Positions 43,920 to 53,060 are shown, counted from the first letter of the stretch. The stretch is DNA of 64,000 nt from Vulcanimicrobiota bacterium (GCA_019637395.1 JAHBVR010000008.1:1-64000), one strand, 5' to 3'. Made by a program: numbers and translations. The notes: generated from the sequence alone by a model not told the origin.

Positions 43920-45288
43920 TGAGGAACTTGATTCTTCGCCGGCGCCGGCCGACGGCGCCTTGCGCATCTCGCGATCCGGGCATTCGATTTCACGGCGCAA
44001 CATCGACGCCGATGCTATCAAAGTGTTGTATCGACTTTACCGAGCCGGGCATACCGCCTACCTGGTAGGGGGCGGGGTGCGCGACCTGCTGCTGGGCCGG
44101 CGTCCCAAAGACTTCGATATCGTAACCTCCGCCCGGCCCGCCCAGGTCAAGCGCCTTTTTCGCAACTGCCGCTTGATTGGACGCCGCTTTCGTCTGGCTC
44201 ATCTGCACTATCCGGACGGCAAGATCATCGAACTCTCGACTTTTCGGGCGAATCCGGACCTGGAGAGCCGGGGGGTGGAGGATGAAGCCGATCTGCTGGT
44301 GGTCGACGACAATCGCTTCGGCTCGCCCCGCCAGGACGCCGAGCGCCGCGACTTTACCATCAACAGTCTCTTCTATGACATCGCCGGTTTTTCGTTGATC
44401 GATTACGTGGGCGGTCTGGAAGACATTCAGGCGCAGATGGTGCGCACCATCGGCGACCCGATGCAACGCTTTCAGGAAGACCCGGTGCGCATGGTCCGCG
44501 CCATCAAGTTCTCGGCCCGGCTGGGGTTCGCCATCGAGGCCGAAACCTGGCGGGCCATGATTCGCCTGGCTCCGATGATCACACGCAGTGCCCCGGCTCG
44601 TGTTTCTGAGGAACTCGGCCGCCTGTTGGATGAGGGAGCGGCGGCGCGTTCTTTGGAATTGATGGACGAGTCCGGCCTGCTGGAAGCCATGGATTTCCAT
44701 CTGGAAGCTTATCTGCGCATCGCCGCCCGCGGCGGGTTGGAGTTCGACCCCGACGGCAAGTTGATCTATCGTTTGCTGCGCCGCTGCGATCAGCAACGCG
44801 GCCAGGGCAAGTTGAGCCGCCCCTTGTTGTTTTGCTTCTGGGTGCTGCCCATCGCGCTCATGGAGGGGTTGCTCAGCGGCGATGACGAGGGAGATCGTTG
44901 GAACACGGCGGTTTTTGACTGCGTGACCCGTCTGGGCCTGGCCCGCCGCGAAGCGGAAATGATGAGCCTGACGCTCAGTCTTTTCCGCCGCCTGGCTTTG
45001 AAGCGCAAGCGCAAGCGCGGCCAGGGCCGTCCTCTGGAGGAGCGCGAGGGCTTTGCCGAGGCCCTGCGCCTGCTCGAATTTTTCTCGGCCGAGGTACCCG
45101 CTTTTCGGGATGAGTATGAATTCTGGAGCCAGCGCCTGGAGGACAGGCGCCGCGCGGCCGGTCCTCCGCGTCCCTCCACCGGCCTGCGTCAGGATGTGGT
45201 GCGCAGGCCTGTGGAAACGGCGGAGCGCAGTCGTCGCCGGGTGCGCCGCCGGCGCCTGCCGGGGCAGGAGCATACCGATGAGTTTTGA
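43912..45288 (+). CDS. pcnB: poly(A) polymerase / tRNA nucleotidyltransferase family
   Basis: Adds poly(A) tails that mark RNA for decay (class II nucleotidyltransferase). Motifs are LVGGGVRDLLLGRRP with the metal-binding DFD after it, RRDFTINSLFYD and EDPVRMVRAIKFSARLGF. The GDPMQRFQEDP form matches PcnB more than CCA enzymes, though in lineages lacking other copies it could do CCA addition. 458 residues from the ATG at 43912 (AGGAAAGG nine bases upstream). The last ~30 residues are Arg-rich, suited to RNA binding. It overlaps rpiA by 11 bases. Confidence 0.9.
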   Translation: MFDEELDSSPAPADGALRISRSGHSISRRNIDADAIKVLYRLYRAGHTAYLVGGGVRDLLLGRRPKDFDIVTSARPAQVKRLFRNCRLIGRRFRLAHLHYPDGKIIELSTFRANPDLESRGVEDEADLLVVDDNRFGSPRQDAERRDFTINSLFYDIAGFSLIDYVGGLEDIQAQMVRTIGDPMQRFQEDPVRMVRAIKFSARLGFAIEAETWRAMIRLAPMITRSAPARVSEELGRLLDEGAAARSLELMDESGLLEAMDFHLEAYLRIAARGGLEFDPDGKLIYRLLRRCDQQRGQGKLSRPLLFCFWVLPIALMEGLLSGDDEGDRWNTAVFDCVTRLGLARREAEMMSLTLSLFRRLALKRKRKRGQGRPLEEREGFAEALRLLEFFSAEVPAFRDEYEFWSQRLEDRRRAAGPPRPSTGLRQDVVRRPVETAERSRRRVRRRRLPGQEHTDEF

Positions 45289-45979
45289 GATTTCCAAGCA
45301 AGCCGCGGCCCGGGCTGCCGTCGATTTGGTGGAGGATGGGATGATCGTGGGTCTGGGGACGGGCTCGACTTCCCTGATCATGGTGGGATTGCTGGCGGAA
45401 AGAGGTTTGAAAATCCAGGCGGTGGCCACTTCCGAGGCGATGGCCGCCGAAGCGCGCCGTCAAGGGATTGCCCTGGTGGACGAGTACCCCAACTTTCAAA
45501 GGGTGGACCTGACCCTGGACGGCGCCGACGAAGCCGACGGGGAAGGTCGCTTGATCAAGGGCGGCGGCGGGGCTCTGCTGCGCGAGAAGCTGGTGGCCAT
45601 CGCCAGCACCCGGCTGATCATTATGATCGACGAGAGCAAGCGGGTTTCAAAGTTGGGGGAAAATTGGCCGGTGCCGGTGGAGGTCGTACCTTTCGGCTGG
45701 GCCCGGCTGCACAAGCGCATCGAGGAGCTGGGCGCTGAGGTGAAGTTGCGTGAAAGGGGCGGTAAGCCGTTTCGCACTGATCAAGGAAACTATATCTTTG
45801 ACTGCCGCTTCGGGCCCATGGAGCAGCCGGAGAAAATTCACGCCGCCTTGATTCAATTGACTGGAGTGGTGGAGACCGGCCTGTTCCTGGGTCTGACCAA
45901 CACGCTGGTGACCGGGACCGAGTCAGGGGAAGCGCACATGCAGCACTTCTACCCGACGCCGCCCGACTACCTCCGCTAA
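45278..45979 (+). CDS. rpiA: ribose-5-phosphate isomerase A
   Basis: Interconverts ribose-5-phosphate and ribulose-5-phosphate in the pentose phosphate pathway. 233 residues from ATG 45278 with AGGAG seven bases upstream. The family motifs are present: GLGTGST, LDGADEAD, KGGGGALLREK and DESKRVSKLG. The catalytic Glu and Lys environment (EVVPFGW) is intact. Starts inside the pcnB end; cotranscribed. Its stop overlaps the stop of the convergent gene by three bases. Confidence 0.97.
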   Translation: MSFEISKQAAARAAVDLVEDGMIVGLGTGSTSLIMVGLLAERGLKIQAVATSEAMAAEARRQGIALVDEYPNFQRVDLTLDGADEADGEGRLIKGGGGALLREKLVAIASTRLIIMIDESKRVSKLGENWPVPVEVVPFGWARLHKRIEELGAEVKLRERGGKPFRTDQGNYIFDCRFGPMEQPEKIHAALIQLTGVVETGLFLGLTNTLVTGTESGEAHMQHFYPTPPDYLR

Positions 45980-46527
45980 TCAGCTTCTTCGACGAGTTGT
46001 TCGAACTGACCTGATAGTTCGGGGGCATGGGCGGCCAGGTAAGCAGCTATGCGCCGAGAATCCGCTCCGGCCTTCAGAAGCTCGACAACGTCCAGCAAGT
46101 CCTGGCGCCTGTGGGCCACCAACTTCATGAAGACCAGGGGCTCTATGCCGAGAACATTCACTCCCGCGCTTTGCGTTACGGCCTCGAAGGCTTCTTCCAA
46201 ATGTTCGCCAAAAGCCGACGGGGACAGGTAGTCAATGCGAATCCCATCGACTTCGATGGGAATTCCCGGCTTGAAGGTGACCAGCAAGCCGTGGTGTTCA
46301 AAGGCTTCCTCTCCCACCAGAAAATGGACATCCTTGGTGGCTCGAAGATAGCCATGAGCACCCACCGCCAGTCCGCCGACCAGGGCGTGGCGGACTCCGA
46401 GGTGGGAAAGCTGGCCTGACGCTTTGAGCGCCGCATCCCGCACCTTGGCGGAGACAAACTCAAACACCGAATTCAAATCCGCTTGGTTACGCCTCCGCCG
46501 AGATACTTGAGCAAACGAAAGCTGCAT
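45976..46527 (-). CDS. nucleotidyltransferase-fold protein, possible inactive antitoxin/toxin relative
   Basis: 183 residues from the ATG at 46527. ALVGGLAVGAHGYLRATKDV followed by HFLV fits the minimal nucleotidyltransferase (DUF6036/AbiEii-like) fold, but the second metal-binding Asp of the DxD pair is His (KDVHF). A third acidic residue is present (GIRIDYL). Such proteins occur in toxin-antitoxin and abortive-infection pairs. A small HTH-type gene on the same strand is upstream, but a 59-base repeat array lies between them. Confidence 0.65.
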   Translation of the reverse strand: MQLSFAQVSRRRRNQADLNSVFEFVSAKVRDAALKASGQLSHLGVRHALVGGLAVGAHGYLRATKDVHFLVGEEAFEHHGLLVTFKPGIPIEVDGIRIDYLSPSAFGEHLEEAFEAVTQSAGVNVLGIEPLVFMKLVAHRRQDLLDVVELLKAGADSRRIAAYLAAHAPELSGQFEQLVEEAD

Positions 46528-46590
46528 GCTGTCATGTTCTTCCGGGTTCGAGAGGCACCCTCTCGCGCACCTGATTGGACTGCCGCGCTC

Positions 46591-47095
46591 ACCGGTGCAC
46601 GCATTGCCGGAACCGGGTGCACGCATGCCGGGCAAGGGCGGGTCGCGCTCACCGGTGCACGCATTGCCGGAACTGGTGCACGCAGGCCGGGCAAGGGTGG
46701 GTCGCGCTCACCGGTGCACGCATTGCCGGAACCGGTGCACGCAGGCCGGGCAAGGGCGGGTCGCGCTCACCGGTGCACGCATTGCCGGAACCGGGTGCAC
46801 GCACACAGGGCAGAGCGGGTCGCGCTTACCGGTGCACGCATTGCCGGAACGGGTGCACGCCGCCGGGCACAGCGGGTCGCGCTCACCGGTGCACGCATTG
46901 CCGGAACTGGTGCACGCAGGCCGGACAGAGCGGGTCGCGCTTACCGGTGCACGCATTGCCGGAACGGGTGCACGCCGCCGGGCACAGCGGGTCGCGCTCA
47001 CTGGTGCACGCATTGCCGGGAAACCGGGGTGCACGCACGCAGGGCAGGGGGGTCGCGCTTACCGGTGCACGCATTGCCGGCACCCGGTGCACGCC
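46591..47095. repeat. nine-unit tandem array of a ~59-base repeat
   Basis: The 20-base core ACCGGTGCACGCATTGCCGG starts at 46591, 46651, 46710, 46769, 46828, 46884, 46943, 47000 (one mismatch) and 47061, at 56-61-base spacing. Each core is followed by a second GTGCACGC and a variable GC-rich linker ending GGGTCGCGCT. The core contains the palindromes ACCGGT and GTGCAC. The related array at 59808-59940 carries it in opposite orientation. Unit length is not a multiple of three and the linkers differ, so it is not coding and not CRISPR. Confidence 0.93.
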
Positions 47096-47134
47096 ACCCC
47101 GACCCGAAAAGCCCGCGCGCACCGAGTGAGGGCG

Positions 47135-47446
47135 CTATTTAGCGCTTTGAGCGTAGATCAGCGAGAGACTGGCGGGAGGACGAACTTCGCCGCTCTCCCA
47201 GGACATGACGATGACCGGAGTTACGTTCAGTCTTTCGGCTGCTTGAGCCACGGTGAAGCCGGCGGACTGGCGCAGAGCCGCCAGGTCCTTGGCGTAGAAG
47301 TCGCAAACCCGGGTTTCCACTCGGGGTAACGACTCGGCCAGTAGTCGATCCCCGAGTCTTTTCAGTTGCTCGGGACGGTTTCGGCTCCAGAAATCACGCA
47401 GTTCGTCATCCGACATGGCGACCAGATCGGGGCAGATTTTCTTCAT
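47135..47446 (-). CDS. HTH (XRE-type) DNA-binding protein
   Basis: 103 residues. The C-terminal half, LAALRQSAGFTVAQAAERLN followed by VMSWESGEVRPP, is a helix-turn-helix of the Cro/C1 or MqsA-like type; the N-terminal ~50 residues are helical and acidic (MSDDELRDFW). Such proteins often act as autoregulating antitoxins. It faces the repeat array and the nucleotidyltransferase-like gene downstream, suggesting a former two-gene module. Confidence 0.75.
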   Translation of the reverse strand: MKKICPDLVAMSDDELRDFWSRNRPEQLKRLGDRLLAESLPRVETRVCDFYAKDLAALRQSAGFTVAQAAERLNVTPVIVMSWESGEVRPPASLSLIYAQSAK

Positions 47447-47599
47447 GGTTGTTCACTTCTGGGTGTGGCCGCTCGGTTCCCTGCGGGGAACAAGATTCAA
47501 ACTTGAATGAATTTGATTCTGGATTTCGGCTCCGGCTGGAGGAAGTTGTAACAAAAAGCAGAACGGTCGACCAACCGTAGGGGAAGGGATCACCTGTAG

Positions 47600-48295
47600 A
47601 TGCCCAAGGAAAGAATTCTTGTCGTGGATGATGAGCGCAACATTGTTGAGCTCATCAAATACAACCTGGAGAAGGAAGGCTACGAGGTCATTTGCGCCTA
47701 CGACGGCGTGGAAGCCGTCAACGTGGCCAAGCAAGACCGTCCGGATCTGATCATCCTGGATGTCATGCTGCCTGGCCAGGGTGGCCTGGAGGTCACGCGT
47801 ATTTTGCGCCGCGAGATGAAGACTCCAATTATCATGGCCACCGCCAAGGGCGAGGAGATCGACAAGATCCTCGGCCTGGAGTTAGGCGCGGACGATTACG
47901 TTCCCAAGCCCTTCTCGCCGCGCGAACTGGTGGCTCGCGTCAAAGCCGTGTTGCGCCGCACCAGCGGCAAGGCCGAGGAGAAGGACGAGCTGGTCTTCGG
48001 CAACCTCTCGCTCAACCTGGTCAAGCACGAAGTGCGCAAGTACGGCAAAGAAGTCGAACTCAAGCCAAAAGAGTTCGACCTGCTCAAGCTGATGGCCACC
48101 AACCCCGGCAAGGTCTTTACCCGCGACTTCCTGCTCGAGCAACTGTGGGGCTATGACTACCTGGGCGATACCCGCACGGTGGACGTGCACATGCGCCGTC
48201 TGCGCCAGAAGATCGAGGACGAGCCGTCGTCCCCGAAGTTGCTCAAGACGGTGCACGGCATCGGCTATAAGTTCCAGTATGAGGATTCTGAATAA
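47600..48295 (+). CDS. OmpR/PhoB-family response regulator
   Basis: 231 residues: a receiver domain with acidic pocket Asp10-Asp11, phospho-acceptor Asp54 (LIILDVMLPG), Thr in MATAKG and Lys in YVPKPF. A winged-helix DNA-binding domain (~130-225) has the usual RLRQKIEDEP and TVHGIGYKF ends. It precedes a histidine kinase by six bases, so they form an operon. The kinase lacks its phospho-acceptor His, so the phosphoryl donor for Asp54 is uncertain. Confidence 0.95.
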   Translation: MPKERILVVDDERNIVELIKYNLEKEGYEVICAYDGVEAVNVAKQDRPDLIILDVMLPGQGGLEVTRILRREMKTPIIMATAKGEEIDKILGLELGADDYVPKPFSPRELVARVKAVLRRTSGKAEEKDELVFGNLSLNLVKHEVRKYGKEVELKPKEFDLLKLMATNPGKVFTRDFLLEQLWGYDYLGDTRTVDVHMRRLRQKIEDEPSSPKLLKTVHGIGYKFQYEDSE

Positions 48296-48301
48296 CGCCA
48301 C

Positions 48302-49351
48302 GTGGCTCGCCGCGTCCGAGGGCAACTGCTGGACGCGCTGCTGGAAAGCCTGCCCGACGCCTGTCTGGGGGTAGACCGTAGCGGCCGAATTCGCTTTGTC
48401 AACCATAAAGCTCTCCAGCTGCTGGCTCCTAACCCACAGGCGGAATGGGTGGATCAGTCCATTTGGGATGTTTTGCCCACTTCGGATTTCCTCAAGCTGT
48501 TGGGGCAGACCGTCAAGTCGTCCGTGGATACCGCCGTCGAACAGGTCGTGCTCATTCCGCCCCAGTCGTTGTGTCTGTGCCAGCTCTCGCCGGTTCACAA
48601 CGAGGAAAACCGCCTCCAGGGTTGGGTTGCCTACCTGCGAGACATGACGCCGGTGCAGCAAATTGAAAAGGGCCTGGACGATCTGCTGCGCGACGTCAAT
48701 CAGCAGTTGCGCACTCCGATTACGGCCATTAAGGGTTACGTCGAAACCCTGCTCGAGGGGGCTTACCAGAGTCCCGAAGTGACCAGGCGCTTCCTGCAGG
48801 TGATTAACGAGGAAACCAACCGCGTCACTCGTCTGGTGCTCAGTCTGGAAGAAGCGGCTAATCCCAACGCCAAACCGGCCGATCCGACCCAGCTCGATCT
48901 GACGCCGATGTTGCGGCGGGCCGCCACCATGTTCGAGGGAGTGGCCCGTGAGAAGAACCTGTTGCTGGTTTGCGATTTGCCCGAGCGACTGCCGGCGGTC
49001 GAAGTGCGCGAAGACGAAATTCACAAGGTAGTCGTCAATTTGCTCGATAACGCCGTGAAGTGCACCGGCTTGAAGGGTCACGGTCAGGTCAAATTGCAGG
49101 CGGAAGCGCGTCGGGCCGGTCTGGAAATTCATGTCAGCGATACCGGCGTCGGCATCGCCGAACACGAGCTTCCCAAGATTTTCGAGAAATTCTACCGGGT
49201 TCAAGACGGCCCCGCCGCCGAGTTGGGCGGTACCGGCCTGGGTCTGGCGGTTTCCAAGCAGATCACCGAGGAGCACGGTGGACAACTGGAAGTGCGCTCG
49301 CAGGTCACTCAGGGCTCAACTTTCACCATTCGCCTGCCCTTCAAGCGCTGA
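48302..49351 (+). CDS. soluble PAS-type histidine kinase with Gln in place of the phospho-acceptor His
   Basis: 349 residues, no membrane segment. A PAS-like sensor domain (~1-115) is followed by HisKA, whose H-box reads VNQQLRTPIT where VSHELRTPLT is usual, so the His is Gln134 (CAG at 48701). The ATPase domain is intact: NLLDNAVKC (N box), DTGVGI (G1), FEKFYR (F box), GGTGLGLAV (G2). ATP binding should remain but not autophosphorylation on His. It may act as a phosphatase of, or allosteric partner for, the regulator, or trans-phosphorylate. Start is GTG at 48302. Confidence 0.92.
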   Translation: MARRVRGQLLDALLESLPDACLGVDRSGRIRFVNHKALQLLAPNPQAEWVDQSIWDVLPTSDFLKLLGQTVKSSVDTAVEQVVLIPPQSLCLCQLSPVHNEENRLQGWVAYLRDMTPVQQIEKGLDDLLRDVNQQLRTPITAIKGYVETLLEGAYQSPEVTRRFLQVINEETNRVTRLVLSLEEAANPNAKPADPTQLDLTPMLRRAATMFEGVAREKNLLLVCDLPERLPAVEVREDEIHKVVVNLLDNAVKCTGLKGHGQVKLQAEARRAGLEIHVSDTGVGIAEHELPKIFEKFYRVQDGPAAELGGTGLGLAVSKQITEEHGGQLEVRSQVTQGSTFTIRLPFKR

Positions 49352-50047
49352 GTGGAGCGCTCGGTCCTTTGGGAGGGGCTGCACAACGCTCGTGACCTCG
49401 GCGGTCTGCCGGTCGGGCAGGCCGCAACCGCCTTTGGAAAATTCTATCGCGCGCCGCGTCTGGACGTCTTGACCGACACCGGCTGGGGGCAACTGGTGGC
49501 GGCCGGAGTGCGGACCCTGGTGGATCTCCGCAATCTCGATGAAGTGAAGCCGCTCCCGGTTCCCGCAGGGGTGATGCGCCACCACCGGCCGGTGGAGGAT
49601 CAATCGGACGCCGAGTTTATGGCCGCCTGGGCCGAACATCTGAATTCCCCCGTTTACTATGCCGACGTGTTGGCCCGTTGGCCGGATAAAGTCGCCGGCG
49701 TCTTCCGCTGTTTTCTTGACGCACCTGAGGGAGGCATCGTCTTTCATTGTTCGGCCGGACGCGATCGGACCGGAATGATCACGGCGCTGCTGTTGGACCT
49801 GGCCGGAGTGCCGGTGGACTCGATTGTGGAAGATTATCTGGTCAGTGTGGTGATCATGAATGACTATCACGGCCGGCACCAACCGGATGTCGAGCCGATT
49901 TTGCAGGGCGAGGCTTTGCAGGCCTGGATGCTGAAGGTGGGCGACCATTTGCGCCAATTTCTTAGAGAACGGCCATGCGCCGAGTTTCTGACTCAATGTG
50001 GCTTTAGCCCGGGAGAATTGGAAACGGTGAAGGGTCGCTTGATTTAA
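49352..50047 (+). CDS. tyrosine/serine protein phosphatase
   Basis: 231 residues starting at GTG directly after the kinase stop. The active-site loop is FHCSAGRDRTGM (HCxxGxxRT form, Cys nucleophile and Arg), with LHNARDLGGLP at the N-terminus, as in the bacterial Y_phosphatase3 family. Probably coupled to the signalling operon; it may act on phosphoproteins made by Hanks-type kinases or on phosphoinositides. Its end overlaps the Hsp70-like gene by four bases. Confidence 0.9.
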   Translation: MERSVLWEGLHNARDLGGLPVGQAATAFGKFYRAPRLDVLTDTGWGQLVAAGVRTLVDLRNLDEVKPLPVPAGVMRHHRPVEDQSDAEFMAAWAEHLNSPVYYADVLARWPDKVAGVFRCFLDAPEGGIVFHCSAGRDRTGMITALLLDLAGVPVDSIVEDYLVSVVIMNDYHGRHQPDVEPILQGEALQAWMLKVGDHLRQFLRERPCAEFLTQCGFSPGELETVKGRLI

Positions 50048-53000
50048 TACTGTTTGCCTAATTGAGAGCCATCCAGTTGGGCGATCTGGGCGCCTTCCCA
50101 TTCCGGAGCGGAGAGAAAGACCGTCAGGTGGCCCTGCACGCTCAGTTGGAAGCGCAGGCTGAATTGTTCCATCTGGGCCGGGCCGAGAGCCGGGACTTCG
50201 AAATGGATCTTGGCGAGCTTCTGAATGTCCGGATTGTCTTTGAGAGAATCGACGTGGCCGGCATTTTCCAAGAGCACCAGCGTATTCTCGCCGGCTTCCA
50301 GGTAGAGCCCGTCCAGCGACTGACTCAGGCCCTCGGCCGGGATGGGCGCGCCTTCGGGCAGCACTTCCTGGAACCAGGTCTCGCCCGAATCCACCACCTG
50401 GATGCCTAGCCGGGAGGTGGTGGCCAGGTAGCTGTCCTGAGGCTTCCAACGGAAGCGCACGCCGGGGCGGCGTTGGCCACGGGACAACTGCACTCCACTG
50501 GGCAGACCCGGTAGGGGAGGTACGCAGGCGCCCTCCACCACGCAGCCTTTGAGCAATTCCGGAGCCAGCAACAGACTTTGTGGGAAAGCCTGTTGCAGGG
50601 CTTCCTGCACACAGGGGAGCTGGCTGGCTTTACCCACCCGCAAGACCACCTGCGGAGAGTCCAGTTGGTGGCGTTGGAGCATTTCCTGAACCCGCTTGAG
50701 ACTGCGTTGCAGCAGGGGCTGCACGGCTTCTTCCAGCTCGGCCAGAGTGGGCAGTTGCACCGACTGCCGCCAGTGGGAGACGGTTACCAGACGTTCGCGA
50801 CCGCCTTCCACGACGGTCAAACTGGGAAAGCTCTGCCATGGATCCCTTCTCTCAGGAGTTCTAGGGGGGACTGCGTCTCCCCCTAGGACCCCCCTCTCGT
50901 TTTGGACCAGATCAAGCTTAAAACGCTCACACCAATGCATCAGTAGATTGCGGTTGCGCTGCCAGGCGACGCGGCCGGAGCCGCCCCCTTCGGGGTCGGG
51001 CCAGCTCCAGTCGCCCAGAGCCGCCTGTAGTTGCTGGCTGACTTTGGCGTAGAGAATCTCGGTGACGTCCTGACCGCCAAACCAGCGCTCTCCGGTGGCC
51101 CCTACCACGGAGGGAACCACCTGGTAAGCAAACTGGTCGGCTTCTCCGGCGATGGGTTGCTGCACGGATTCGAGCTTGAGCAAGGTGACGTCCAGCGTGC
51201 CGCCCCCCAGGTCATAGACCAGCAAGTGCCAGTCCAGTTGCTCCGCCTCCAGCCTGGCATGCACCTGGGCCAGGTTGCGCCAGTCCTTGAGGTAGTGAAA
51301 GGCGGCGCCGGTGGGTTCGTGCAGGGTGATAGGCGCCGGCAGGTCGTTGCGTTCCTGGCCCGTCCAGTAGAACCAGTGGTCGTGCAGAGCGCGCCGGGCG
51401 GCTTGCTTGAGCAGCTCGATCTGGCGTAGCGAAAAGCGCGAGGGGTGAGTGATGAGCATGCGCTCCACCAGCACTTCCGAAGTTCCCTGAGCCAGACGCT
51501 GGCGCAGGGCCTGGTCGAGCACCTCGCGGTAGAGGTGGGAAAGGGCGTCGCTGGCCGTGAGGGTGACGGTTTCCCCCGGTTCATCCAGGGGGACCACTTC
51601 GAACGGATTGTCATCGTCACCGATGCGCCGTTTGGCCTGGGTGATGACGGCGCGTTGGGCGGCCGGTTCCAGGCGCCGGCGCAAAGCCTTCTGGCCGACT
51701 TCCCACTTGGGTTCGTTGCTCCAGCGCAGATAACAGATGGCCGAGGGCAACTCGAGCTGGCCGTCCAGCACCACCCGTTCCACCAGCTTGGTTTCGCTGA
51801 CCAGCGCGGCGCAAGTAGCGGTGGTGCCCAGGTCTACCGCCAGGTAGCCGGGAAACACCTCGGCCGCTTCGGCTTGAAAGCGCAGGTGAAAGAGGCGTTG
51901 CACCGGGTCATTGCTGACCGGGATAAGCTGGAGACGGCGTTGCACGGCCTGGGCTCCATTGAGGATTCTCCGCATGCCGATAGGCAGACGCAGCTTTAAG
52001 ATGCGCGGATTTTCCGATTGGACTTTCCAGGGCGGCGGATCGGAGCTTTCCACGGGAAACTCCTCGTTGGCGTCCAGGTCGCGCACCTTGAGTTGTTGCA
52101 CCACCAGCTCCTGGCGGGCGGCCGAGCCGGGCGGTCCGTTGAAGACGGTCAGGGCGAACGAACTCGGATGGCGTAATCCCAGCACCGCGAACCAGTCGCG
52201 CCGCTGTTCGTAGCCGAAGGGCTCGATGTAGAGTTCGGGAGCCAGAATAAACTGCAAGGAGAGGCTGAGTTCACCGGTCAGACTCTCCTTACCGGTGGAG
52301 CCTTTCTGGCCGCGGTCCAGGTAAGTAAACTTGATTTTTCCATGGCGCTGGAGCGGGGCTACCTGATCGGCGCTGCGCTGGCGCAGTTGTACCAGTTCTT
52401 CCGCGGCAAAGCGGAAACGAAAGGGAAAGCGCGGGCGCTCCAGCGAGTCCAGTTCGAGATCGGGTTCTTCGCCGGGAATTTCCAGACGCGCCCAGGCCGG
52501 CTCCAGCACCGGCAGGCTTTCCAGCCAGATGCGCCCACGCCGCAGCACCACCGCTCCCTCCAGATAGGGTTCGCTATCCGAGCTGAGCACCACCTCGGAG
52601 GCACTCAGCTCCAGGTGGAACTCCGGGGCCGGCACGAAGGTCAGCGAGGTGCTGGCGCGCACCTCCTGCTGCCCCACGGTGACGCGGATTTCGTGGGGCA
52701 GGTCCTCGGGGCCGGGCACCTTGAGTTTGCGCACCGGGAACTGGACGGCGTCCCCCGGCTTGAGAGGCGCCTCGCCCAGCGAGGAATAATCCAGTTCCAG
52801 CCAGGGCGCGCTCAGGCGGAAATCCTGCGGTTTCAGCCGCAGGTGGCCGGCTTCACCGCAGTGGGCCACGCGCAGGCGCAGCGAGGGTGGCCGCTCGCGG
52901 TTGAGCACCGGTGGGTCGAGCATGACCCAGGCATCGCCCAGCTTGGATTCAAAGCCGGCTTCCACCTCGACCAGGCGGCGGCCACACCAACTGCAGTATT

Positions 53001-53055
53001 GATCGCTCGACTGCAACGGCCAGGCGATGCAACTGGGCTCTCGACAACTGCGCAT
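50044..53055 (-). CDS. Hsp70-like protein with zinc-finger and ~400-residue N-terminal extension
   Basis: 1003 residues. Residues 1-30 have CREPSC and CSWCG, a likely zinc finger. Residues ~40-400 are beta-rich with repeated domain-like segments and no known family. The Hsp70 ATPase domain begins at ~402 (YLAVDLGTTATCAALV), with EPTGAAF and DLGGGTLDVTLL (~612). The C-terminal ~150 residues are unlike the DnaK peptide-binding domain. It may be an ATP-driven scaffold. The only GrpE-like gene nearby is at 62842-63363. Confidence 0.85.
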   Translation of the reverse strand: MRSCREPSCIAWPLQSSDQYCSWCGRRLVEVEAGFESKLGDAWVMLDPPVLNRERPPSLRLRVAHCGEAGHLRLKPQDFRLSAPWLELDYSSLGEAPLKPGDAVQFPVRKLKVPGPEDLPHEIRVTVGQQEVRASTSLTFVPAPEFHLELSASEVVLSSDSEPYLEGAVVLRRGRIWLESLPVLEPAWARLEIPGEEPDLELDSLERPRFPFRFRFAAEELVQLRQRSADQVAPLQRHGKIKFTYLDRGQKGSTGKESLTGELSLSLQFILAPELYIEPFGYEQRRDWFAVLGLRHPSSFALTVFNGPPGSAARQELVVQQLKVRDLDANEEFPVESSDPPPWKVQSENPRILKLRLPIGMRRILNGAQAVQRRLQLIPVSNDPVQRLFHLRFQAEAAEVFPGYLAVDLGTTATCAALVSETKLVERVVLDGQLELPSAICYLRWSNEPKWEVGQKALRRRLEPAAQRAVITQAKRRIGDDDNPFEVVPLDEPGETVTLTASDALSHLYREVLDQALRQRLAQGTSEVLVERMLITHPSRFSLRQIELLKQAARRALHDHWFYWTGQERNDLPAPITLHEPTGAAFHYLKDWRNLAQVHARLEAEQLDWHLLVYDLGGGTLDVTLLKLESVQQPIAGEADQFAYQVVPSVVGATGERWFGGQDVTEILYAKVSQQLQAALGDWSWPDPEGGGSGRVAWQRNRNLLMHWCERFKLDLVQNERGVLGGDAVPPRTPERRDPWQSFPSLTVVEGGRERLVTVSHWRQSVQLPTLAELEEAVQPLLQRSLKRVQEMLQRHQLDSPQVVLRVGKASQLPCVQEALQQAFPQSLLLAPELLKGCVVEGACVPPLPGLPSGVQLSRGQRRPGVRFRWKPQDSYLATTSRLGIQVVDSGETWFQEVLPEGAPIPAEGLSQSLDGLYLEAGENTLVLLENAGHVDSLKDNPDIQKLAKIHFEVPALGPAQMEQFSLRFQLSVQGHLTVFLSAPEWEGAQIAQLDGSQLGKQY

Positions 53056-53060
53056 GGAGG

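Noticed and set aside
43990-45429. 479-residue minus ORF
   Set aside because: Antisense of pcnB and rpiA, both secure.
46591-47095. CRISPR array
   Set aside because: Units are near-identical throughout with no unique spacers, and no cas genes are present.
46483-47329. Long arginine-rich ORFs across the repeat array
   Set aside because: They are open in several frames because the repeats are GC-rich; unit length is not a multiple of three.
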